A stretch of DNA of 64,000 nucleotides from Epithemia pelagica (lineage: Eukaryota > Bacillariophyta > Bacillariophyceae > Surirellales > Surirellaceae). The notes below the pieces were generated by a model, which was given only the letters and a program-made list of their open reading frames with translations, was not told where the DNA came from and made no database searches. The stretch covers positions 1,736,001 through 1,800,000 of the forward strand of contig OX337240.1 of NCBI GenBank assembly GCA_946965045.2. The letters are read 5' to 3'. The position numbers were made by a program, and so were the translations under genes. Below, in pieces: positions 55,570 to 64,000 of this stretch (position 1 is its first letter; the number at the start of each line of letters is the position of its first letter).

Positions 55570-56886
55570 ATGAGGAACGGCCACGGCACCCAACTGTTCG
55601 TACTCTCCAGTTTGCTCCTAGGCATTCATGCTTTTGTGGGAGTAGGAGTATTCGTGGAGTCTCCATTCCATCATCACTTGCGACGACAAGAAGAAGAATG
55701 CCCCAAACACTCCATGATGAGAACATCATGGAGGAGCTCCTCCAATCATCATGGGTCCAAAACTGTTTGGTTGTTGCACATGGTCAAGAAGGCCAAACGA
55801 GGAAAATTGGCCTCCAACGTGGATGCCACCGCCCTGCCCAAAAAGACACGGAAACCGACCGTTCCAAAATCACGAGTCACTGCTTCGTCGTCGTCCGAAC
55901 CTGTCTCTCCACTCTTGGCCGAATGGATGGCCAAGTCCAAGACGACGACGACGGTCGAAACGGACCAACCCAACATGGCATCCTCTCCGGCAAGATCATT
56001 GTCGTCCACCCCGACGGCGTCCTCCTCCTCCTCCACACCCACGTACGAATCGTTTGACACGACGACCATGGCCGACGAACCGGACGATTCGCCAAAACGT
56101 CGCAAATCCAAGAAACAATCGTCCAAAACAACCAAAAAGAAGAGCAATCCACGACAATTGGCGCAACTCGAACGGGACACTCGTGCGGCGGCACTGGTAT
56201 CGGAACTTATCGAATTGGTGGAACCGACCGACACGACGAGCCAGAAACAAAGAACTTTGGATCTGACTGCCATTTTGGGACGACTCCAAGAACTCGTGTC
56301 ATTGCCCTGGCCGACCGAACCAGCCAAGACACTGTTGGCATCGGCACGGAGTGCGACGAATCCACGACCGGATTATCGCTTGTTGTGGGTCGGAGGCGAC
56401 ACTGCTCTGTGTCATGTCGGGACAGGATTGCACAAGGTTCCCCTGGCACGGTTGCAAGAAGTCTTTGTCTCTTTTCCCGGACGCAATCGAATGGAATGGC
56501 TTGAAGTGATACGTGTCTTGGGACCCTTTCCCAATGTCAAAAATGTCTTGCAGGGATCGACCACGATTGCCAAGGCATCCTCCAATACGAATAACGACAA
56601 TATGGCGGCTGCGGCCGATCAATGGCAAGTGACGTGGGATTCCATGTTGGATGGGACCGGAAAGGAACTGTTGGCGGGTACAGCGGAAAATATACGACAG
56701 GTGCCCTTGGATGTGTACTTTTGTTCCAAGGACGTCTTGATCTTGGCCGTCCCGGTACAAGACGACGCCTCCAATCAATTGTCTTTACAAGAGCGGTGGG
56801 GTACCAATGGTTCCAATTTGCTGATCCTGGTCAAGGAAGAAGAGTTGGATGTGAAATTGGAAAAGTATCGTGTGGCTGCGGCATAA
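55570..56886 (+). CDS. Putative plastid-targeted protein, copy 2
   Basis: 438 aa from ATG 55570. Signal peptide MRNGHGTQLFVLSSLLLGIHAF with the same A-F boundary as copy 1. The next segment differs: after HHHLRRQEEE it has CPKHSMMRTSWRSSSNHHGSKT, where copy 1 has a shorter unrelated stretch, and the proteins re-align at VWLLHMVKKAKRGK. It also has two fewer Ser in a Ser run. The conserved C-terminal domain (LLWVGGDTALCHVGTG to LEKYRVAAA) is nearly identical, with small changes near SSNTNNDNMAAAADQ and DDASNQLSLQ. Both copies are open, so either may be functional. The N-terminal difference could alter import or processing. Confidence 0.75.
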   Translation: MRNGHGTQLFVLSSLLLGIHAFVGVGVFVESPFHHHLRRQEEECPKHSMMRTSWRSSSNHHGSKTVWLLHMVKKAKRGKLASNVDATALPKKTRKPTVPKSRVTASSSSEPVSPLLAEWMAKSKTTTTVETDQPNMASSPARSLSSTPTASSSSSTPTYESFDTTTMADEPDDSPKRRKSKKQSSKTTKKKSNPRQLAQLERDTRAAALVSELIELVEPTDTTSQKQRTLDLTAILGRLQELVSLPWPTEPAKTLLASARSATNPRPDYRLLWVGGDTALCHVGTGLHKVPLARLQEVFVSFPGRNRMEWLEVIRVLGPFPNVKNVLQGSTTIAKASSNTNNDNMAAAADQWQVTWDSMLDGTGKELLAGTAENIRQVPLDVYFCSKDVLILAVPVQDDASNQLSLQERWGTNGSNLLILVKEEELDVKLEKYRVAAA

Positions 56887-57560
56887 CACCCCGCTGCTGC
56901 AGTGCGACCCACGCGCTCCACCAAATCCTTCCGTTGGTCGGGGTTTTGGTGCTGGTGGATGCTACTGTACCCTTGCAAAAGCCCCCGAAATATCGAAATG
57001 GAACACATCCAGTATCATCATGGGGAATCCCTAGACAGGAAACGAATTCATTCTCCCCTTGGCCTCTCTCCAACGCTAGCTAGTAGAGGTCAACGACAAT
57101 CCATAATGCCCACTGTTTCCCCATGTAGAAAAGGAAGCAAACGTATCCCTCGAACGTGGGCTTCTTGTATCGTGGTTCCGAGTGTATCTAGCAGATGCAA
57201 TAAAAGACTCTGGAGCAAAAGGTCGCTACCTACCTAGACCAACAAGCATGTCACTTGAATATGCTGCAGATTCTTCGTGTCTTCCACAACGCCATGCTTT
57301 GTACGGTATCAAAGAATGAGATTCAAGAAGCAAAAATAAATTGCTCCATCTTTCGTTCTATTTCTATCCTATATATTATCGGAGTACTCGTAGCTAGAGG
57401 AGGGTAGGTACGGATAGTGAAGCAACTTTTCCGTAGACAAGATAGCTCTCATTTATGCGATCTAAAAGCGATTCCATGAAAGGATCTTTTGTGCAACCAA
57501 AGAAGAAGATCCATGTGCATGTGCCATGTGTATGTGATCATAACCCAACGATTCGTTGCC
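56887..57560. other. Intergenic between duplicated genes (copy 2)
   Basis: Nearly identical to 34198-34869. Visible differences are a short change near 57129 and an extra AGA triplet near 57505. No gene. Confidence 0.5.
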
Positions 57561-58541
57561 ATGGGGTGGTTCGGTAGGAACAACAATGCAAGTGATGCTC
57601 CAGATGCAAACCGAAATACCGGGAATGCAGATGGTAAAGGAGTTTTTTGGCCACAATTCTTCAAGAGTGGGAACAACGAGTACCCCACTGCGCCAACCCG
57701 TCCCTCGGCTGCTGCTGCTGCGTCGTGGAAGGAGATGGGGAATGCCCAATTGGCGCCGTTTGGAATTGAAATTGTCGACTTTCCCTTGGCCCACGTGCCA
57801 TGGCAAATGGAGCATTCCATCCTTTTAATCACGTCATGTTTCGCAAGTGGTTGGCTCGGATATCGTCTTCCACAGTATTGGAATCGTCACTTTCGCCGCA
57901 TCACCGCGGTGGAGGAATTGCGGATCGGTGGTGGCAGTGCCTTGAGAGGACGAGTCATGGACGTGAAGGATGGCGACACCTTTCGATGGTATCATTGCCC
58001 GACACCATCCTGGTGGCACAGTTGGTCCGTGAGTCAGCAGCTTGGGAACAACAACAACAACAAGACGAGCAGCAAACGGGCGAAACAAGAACAACTTGCC
58101 ATTCGCATTTCCACCATTGATACACCGGAAACCGCCAAATTTGGATCTCCAGGGCAACCCTATGGGGAGGAAGCCAAGAAATGTCTGAGTGATTTGATTT
58201 TGCATCGCATGGTGGACATTACCGTGCTATCGAAGGATCAATATGGCCGAGTTGTGGCCCACGTCAACCTCGTACCACGCATGCCCTTGGTCGGGTGGTG
58301 GTGGTTGGGGAATGGACGTTCGGTCGAACAATACATGCTACAAAAAGGAATGGCCGAAGTTTATGTGGGAAGTGGTGCCGTCTATGGTCCATTGGGCAAA
58401 CAAGCCTATTTGGATATGCAAACCAAGGCTCAAGAACAAAAAATGGGCATTTGGTCCTTGAAGAATCGTGAAAGTGCCGCCGAATTTAAAGCACGTGTCA
58501 AGCTGCAGAAAAGCCAACCAGAGAATACCAAGCAAGATTAA
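57561..58541 (+). CDS. Membrane-anchored staphylococcal-nuclease-like protein, copy 2
   Basis: 326 aa from ATG 57561 (alternative in-frame ATGs 57513 and 57519). The same single N-terminal helix and SNase motifs as copy 1 are present: VKDGDTFRW, IDTPETAKFG and KDQYGRVVAHV, with Arg/Glu/Arg retained. The main difference is in a loop after VPRMP, where four extra residues give LVGWWWLGNG instead of WWFGNG, plus a Lys for Arg change in the following helix (YMLQKGM). Nearly everything else is identical, including the Asn run. The loop lies near the expected substrate side of the domain, so the copies could differ subtly in activity; that is inference. Confidence 0.85.
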   Translation: MGWFGRNNNASDAPDANRNTGNADGKGVFWPQFFKSGNNEYPTAPTRPSAAAAASWKEMGNAQLAPFGIEIVDFPLAHVPWQMEHSILLITSCFASGWLGYRLPQYWNRHFRRITAVEELRIGGGSALRGRVMDVKDGDTFRWYHCPTPSWWHSWSVSQQLGNNNNNKTSSKRAKQEQLAIRISTIDTPETAKFGSPGQPYGEEAKKCLSDLILHRMVDITVLSKDQYGRVVAHVNLVPRMPLVGWWWLGNGRSVEQYMLQKGMAEVYVGSGAVYGPLGKQAYLDMQTKAQEQKMGIWSLKNRESAAEFKARVKLQKSQPENTKQD

Positions 58542-59173
58542 TCAGCAAGACGTTGGGCGGCCATGGTATTTGTTGAAATTGTCCCGGACTGGCGGCGAAA
58601 CAGATATCATTCATGAACACCAGTTCTGTCTATACAGGGGCGAGGAACACGAAAACCATTCCTCCTGCTTCGTCTCAAAGACGCAGACGTTAAAGGTACT
58701 ATGAAGTCCAGAGTACATTCGATCTGCCGTTCCTACTTTCCCCGTAGCGTGCTCCTGAACAAAGTAAACAAGACGTCAATTGGATTGGTACAATGTTGAC
58801 TTTCAATACCACAATGGAATGCCTGTCGTCCGTGGTGTCTCGAACAAGGAATCAGGCCATGGACAGCATAGTTTAATGCATTGGTCTCATCTACACAATG
58901 TGCTAGAAAAATATGGTAGAGTGTCGCCACAGTGGAGAAACTATGGTAAGGATCAAGATCCCAATGAGAAGAGACGACAAGTATCCTTTAAGCAGAGCTT
59001 GGTCAGCATTTACTGGCGTGTATCATTCACCCTCCCTCCAGCTTCAGAGAACATATTTTCAGTGCGTCTCGCATGCACTCAAGACCCTTTAGGACTGGTG
59101 TCATGCGTTCATGATGGAGCAGTGTACCTTTGCTCCATCTGGCTTTGTTGAGGAAGTCGTCTATTCGGGGAGA
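58542..59173. other. Intergenic, convergent 3' ends (copy 2)
   Basis: Matches 35839-36471 with scattered substitutions and a few small indels (for example near 58852). No gene is seen. Confidence 0.5.
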
Positions 59174-62100
59174 TTAGCTATCGTCTTCAAAGTGTTCATT
59201 CATCTCCTGCAAACCACAAAACCGAAATTCAGTATACGACAACGCCAAACAAGAAGTATTCCGACATGCCTCCTTCGTTCACGTACCGCTCTCATTTCTT
59301 TGATCTCCGCCTTCAACTCGGCCCTTGTTTCTGTAATCATGCGTTCCATGACCGTTTCCAAGTAGTTGACGCGTCCCGTCCAATCTTCATCTGTTGCTTC
59401 ATCGCTACTCAGGGTCGCCACTTTTTGTTTCGTTAATCCAAACAACCAGTTGGAAATGCCTCCGACCAAAATATTGTTGATCCGACCAATGGCGTCGTAC
59501 ACATTCTCTGCTCGATCAGGTAACAAATCACGCAAAAGACCATCCAAGATAAATGTACCGACAACCCAAAGAGCACAAGCTAAGACCGCACCCATGCAAA
59601 CCGCTGAGGAGAATCCGACAGGGAAATGTTTGAGAAGTGGCGAAAAGGAAAAGCACATATATAATGTGTTCGCCAAGGCCCAAAGAACGGAGCAACCAGA
59701 GCGTTAGCGACACCTCAGAGCAGCAGGGGATAACAAAACACCAGTCATGGGAAAAGCGTACGTACCGATTGCAAATCCAACCCAGCCAGAGTTTTCAGCA
59801 AAACCTATCGCACGTCCAATCAAGTATACCAACGCATAGACAGCAGTCAAAAGGATGACTGTCAAAACGCACCACCGGATGGCAACTCGTATTCTTCTGT
59901 GTTTGTGCTGACTGGATCGATTTGGTGCACCTGCCGGTGCGCCACTATGAGCCGAAGCTGCCGCGGCCGCTTCGGTCCTCCTGGACGGTTGGAGGAAGTG
60001 TTCTAGGGCTTCATTTTGCGCCACGTACAAGACGCGCGCACGTCCAAACAACAAATTCCCACTCATGGTTGCCTTTTCGTAGGAGTCCGAAATGACTGCG
60101 ATCAAAACATTGAGCAGAATTACCACTCCAAATACTGTGAAGATGATGAACAGGACAGTCGTACCAGGCGTTGCAGTCATGTCGTCCAGTTCAAAGTCTC
60201 CCAGAAGAATACTCTGTTAAGAAAGACATAGAACAGCAATCACAAAATCCACAAGTTAGACACATTCTGATAGGATCAAGGACAAGGAGCCACTGCAACA
60301 TTCACGTACATAGACTCGTAAGTAAGAGGTCCAACCCGAATCACAGAAGTCTTCAATCGCACCAGATTCCTGTTCATCATCTGTACAAAACTGGGTATTG
60401 TCCTTGGAGCTCACTGCAATGTAGAACATGTCTCCAAACATAAACACACAGACAATCAAAACCACCATGAAGAATCGTATGTCATACAGAATCTGTGACA
60501 GAGCCATTATGAAGGTCGACATTTCCTTGTTAACAACCTTGAGGAAACCCAACACCTTCAGCCACAGAAGCCCAATAACTAGAGCATTTAGACCAGTTTT
60601 GTATTCGTCTTCCCCAATATTTTGATCCCATATAGTCGCCCAAAGCGTGAAGATAATTGCAATGGAATCAAAAACGGTCCACATGTTGGTAAAGTATGCC
60701 TTTAAGGCGGACGGTGAAACAGTCAACAAAGCCCATGCTTCACACCCCTTCCGTAGCAGGTAATGGAGTGAAATTACAGAAACCAATCCTTCCGGTAGAA
60801 CACCCATCCCAGACAATTCGCTGTTGGGATTAACGATAGCACGAAAGGAGACCATCAACGTCAAATGCAACAGCAGATCAATCAGTACCAGGCCAAGTAC
60901 GAAGGGACGACTTAGTTTTTGACTCATGGTATGCCAAATCACGGCAGTAGCAGCAGCACGATCTGTTTCCCGATTCTCCAAAGTAACCAAGGAGGCAATA
61001 GTCCCCTTAAGAGCTCCCACCGCTTCAAAGACATCTTGTCGATCCTTGTTAAAGGCATCCAAATCACCTGAATGAATGGTGCCGTACCCACCGGTATGAT
61101 CTTCAACCGAAGTTTTGGAAATGAGACAAAGAAAATCCACGGCCCGCTTGGCCGGTGTTCCACCGTGATTGAACATTTCAATCAACCATTTTCCCACTGT
61201 CTGTGGGCACAGCAAGAGACGACGACAAATGGCCATTTCCAAAACACGCTCCCGAGTGTCCATGCCATCATCATCAATCAACAAAATAATTTTGACAAGC
61301 ATTGGCATTTTGGCCAAGAGGGCTTCCACCAACATTTTGCGATCGTTGCTGGCAAGGTGACGGGTACTTGCTGTAGAGGATCCCACGTCGGCGTGATGAT
61401 GGACACTGCTACCCTGACTGCTGGAGGTAGTAATGTTCAGGCCGAACCGAGCTCTTTCTTGTGGGATTTCTCGACCCATTTTAAGTCGTTGAAACATAGG
61501 CAAATTACTATTGCGACTCAAGATGTCCAACGCCGTTGACAACATGGTCAGACACCATTCTGCCTCCTCCCAAATCTCAACACGTGGAAAAACCATTTTT
61601 TGGAAACTGCCACCTACATGGCTGGAATGGAACAGACCTCCCTCACGACAAGGATAGAACTTCAAGTTATCGTCGGGCATTGTTCCATTCGTTCGGGGCA
61701 TAGTTGGGTCCGACGAAGACCCCCTTTGTTGCTGCGGCTGCTGGCGTTTCTTTTTACGGAGCTCTTGTTCTTGCGCCCAATCGACCCAATCGGCAACAAT
61801 GCGAGCAAAGGGAACAAAGCCTTCCTTATCGGGTACGAGAATGGCGTTGGGAAATTCATTCATCAAATGAGTGGCCAAAACAGTGGCCACATCTCTTCCG
61901 GCGGCGGTCTTGTTGTCTTCGGTTGTAGTGGTGGTGGTAATAAGTGTTTCATTGTCCCCTAGTACGTGAAGGGGAAATCGTCCCATTGCATCTTTGGTTC
62001 GAATGGCATTGGGATGCCGCTTTAGGCACTCCAACAAGGCTTCCACTGTAACACCATGCGGCTGTGCACACAAGATATGCAAAGGCGTGGTTGTGTTGTT

Positions 62101-63120
62101 GTGGGAACTTTTTCGTTCGTGGCGTTTGGACCGAATGGAATCTGGAATGTATCGAAGCGTCTTGGTAGTTGCCTTGAGAACTTTGCGCAACAAATTGAAA
62201 CCCGACAACTTCCTCGTCGTGCTGCTGTTATTCTTGTCGTTGGCTACTTCCATCGACGTCGATACTGTGGAGACTGGTGGAGGAGCGCCGCCGGCGGAGG
62301 TTGGAGTGGGACAGGGAGATGCCGCCATCATCATGCGGGGTACAGGAGCAGGGGCCGGTCGATAACTAGGGGCAACGTTGCTTGTCGTAGGAGTAGGAGT
62401 TGCAGTACTGTTTTCATTTTGGTTCATCAAGGTGGTGGCGACTGTTAGAAAGCCCAAGCCAGTGCCCAGTCCATCATTATTACTCTTATTGTTGTCGCTC
62501 GAGCTTGTGGGTCGGGGAGAGGATTCCGGTTCATGGGCAAAATTCTCTGGCGTCGGCGGTGGTAGTTGAGTCGTTGTGGTGTTGGACGACAGAGCGGCTG
62601 CGGCCGCTGCTTCGGCAGCAGCGACTTGAGCTTCCGAAATACTTAATTGTCTTGCACTGCCACTGTTATGAGTCGAGGATTCACCCAATTCCGATAGGGC
62701 ACGGACACTACCGAAATGGGAGACACTGGACTCGGAAAAGAGAGAATTCGCATCGCTCTCCGGGTTGAAAGCGGAGGATATGACACGGTGAAAGACCAAT
62801 CGTCCAGTAAAATTGGTCAATGAAATGGACTTCAAACCTTCGGGGGCAAACTCCAAGGGGCGAACGTGGTTCATGGACATGGGACCATGGCCTGCTGTTT
62901 CTGCAGGGTTGTTACCCCCTTCCAGTTGCTGCTGTGGTTCTTGATTATTATTATTGTTGTCTTCGTCGTTTGAAGTGGATACCAGTTGAACACCCAACTG
63001 AGGTGTGACACGATAACTGACGCTCATTTCTCCAGGTACCTGCGTGGTCACTGTGGTGTCATCGCCATCGCCTACTGCCGCAGCCGCCTCCATGGATGCA
63101 ATACTGGTGGAACGGCTCAT
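59174..63120 (-). CDS. Ankyrin-TRP-like ion channel, copy 5
   Basis: Same exon structure as copy 3: 63120-60310, 60213-59766, 59603-59287 and 59206-59174; 1202 aa. Splice sites and both termini are conserved. Ankyrin-like repeats, six channel helices, the pore LLGDFELDD, S6 NVLIAVISDSYEKA, two extra helices and the charged tail are all intact. I count about 20 residue differences from copy 3, of which 12 fall between residues ~760 and 915 (S1-S5), including Gly to Trp in the S3-S4 linker (IWDQNIGE) and Leu to Ser before S5. Intact frames in both copies suggest both could be functional subunits, perhaps able to co-assemble, since such channels are usually tetramers. Confidence 0.88.
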
Positions 63121-64000
63121 TGTTGAGCGAGAAAGTTTGTTTCAGAAGCCAGCGCTTCTTTTTCCAGGGGGCTAATGCCAAACAAGGAAGACCAACTCTC
63201 TTCAACAAAAAGACTTTTGGTTGGTCCGATGAATCTGAATCTTCACGATACTTTCGCACCCCCTTGCCCCTTGTCTCTTCCAACCTTATATATTATCGAC
63301 TTTCAGGACGTCCCTGTCTCTTAAAATTGAACGAAATGGAGATCGTAAAAATGGAAGACAAACACACCCGCCTTGATTCGTCTATTGATTCTTCGTTTCA
63401 GGGGCAAACTGGGATGACAGATGATGAAACAAGTACCACCTTTCTGGAGTCCGTAGCCGGATCCTCTCTCAACCACAACGTCTTGCCTTTTTCTTTCTTC
63501 AACAACGTCCGCTCAATTCTGTTTGTCTCGTTCTCTTTCGGTTCTTGTCTAGAGGTAAGGACCTTTTGTCATCCATATGGACAGAGAAACGATGTCTCTG
63601 GAATGGATCTTGTGTGGAGAGATGCAATCATCCCCCCAATCAACGCATGGATGGCGTCCGCGCGATGACCCCCAAGCCATAAAAATTCCCATCGTTTGTA
63701 TAGATCAATTTTTGTGAATCATAATTATACAGGATATCATTGATTCACTGGAGAGTAGAGATACCGGCTGGCGTTCTTGTTTCCCAGGAGCCCTGACCCC
63801 CTTTTTGATGGTTGATGGGTCTTTTCCTTTTTCTATCGCACGATCACTTGCGCGACCATGAGGATGATGCACACCAACGGCTTGGCTCCCCGTTCCATGA
63901 GCGGGTGAAGAATCAGGATGGGGAAGGACTTACGAACTATCAAGCCTGAGTAACTCCAGCTACAGTGACCTTGCAAGGGGTCTGATTGGCAACAGGTGTG
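63121..64000. other. Upstream region of channel copy 5 and window end
   Basis: The first ~490 bp match 40419-40930 (promoter side of the channel copies). The rest is unique. No gene is supported to the end of the window. Confidence 0.5.

Larger units (their letters stand above)
55431..63614. repeat. Segmental duplication, unit 2 (right part)
   Basis: Continues unit 2 after the Harbinger-like insertion, with the same gene order as 32763-40930. The first ~110 bp up to 55542 are more diverged from unit 1 than the rest. Confidence 0.9.

Noticed and set aside
1-64000. tRNA, rRNA or other structured RNA genes
   Set aside because: I looked for tRNA-like arms and rRNA motifs and saw none I could support without a covariance search.

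Overview
The window is nuclear DNA of a eukaryotic alga, most likely a pennate diatom. The evidence is short GT-AG introns of about 70-160 nt, genes on both strands separated by a few hundred bases, polyQ/polyS/polyN-rich proteins, a CoDi-like Ty1/copia element, a tyrosine-recombinase (DIRS/PAT-like) retrotransposon, and proteins with diatom-type bipartite N-termini. The species assignment is inference.

The main host theme is a local family of ankyrin-TRP-like ion channel genes. There are four near-complete copies: 478-4667 (-, with a one-base frameshift), 22506-26616 (+), 36472-40418 (-) and 59174-63120 (-). A fifth, truncated copy lies at about 41544-42399 (-). Exons were rebuilt by comparing the copies. 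Each protein has N-terminal low-complexity sequence, ankyrin-like repeats, six S1-S6 type helices with a TRPV-like GD pore motif and an S6 ending NVLIAIISDSYEKA, two additional C-terminal membrane helices, and a short predicted coiled coil.

Layout, left to right. 0.5-7.7 kb: channel gene 1 and a divergent unknown 717-aa gene. 8.2-18.4 kb: a DIRS/PAT-like retrotransposon with split direct repeats (A1 ... B1C1-A2-B2C2), degraded gag/pol frames and a tyrosine recombinase. Its B1C1 repeat is interrupted by a 1.16-kb TIR element. 19.0-21.7 kb: a secreted protein with three von Willebrand A domains. 22.5-26.6 kb: channel gene 2. 27.6-28.9 kb: an unknown gene. 29.6-31.0 kb: a YeeE/YedE-type sulfur transporter whose two halves are separated by one in-frame TAG. 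31.6-63.6 kb: a tandem segmental duplication with unit order U-spacer, putative plastid protein, membrane-anchored staphylococcal-nuclease-like protein, channel. Unit 1 is 31.56-40.93 kb. Unit 2 is 42.40-63.61 kb.

Unit 2 was split by a PIF/Harbinger-like DNA transposon (43585-55430, 3-bp target duplication TTC), and unit 1 preserves the empty site. That transposon encodes a Myb-like protein and a DDE transposase as divergent genes, separated by an array of perfect palindromes. The transposase gene was in turn hit, exactly at its 5' splice site, by a full-length copia element (46178-54561) with 783-bp LTRs and a 5-bp target duplication. The right half therefore records a clear order of events: duplication, DNA transposon, retrotransposon. 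Coding calls rest on conserved motifs and paralogue comparison; nothing was searched against a database.
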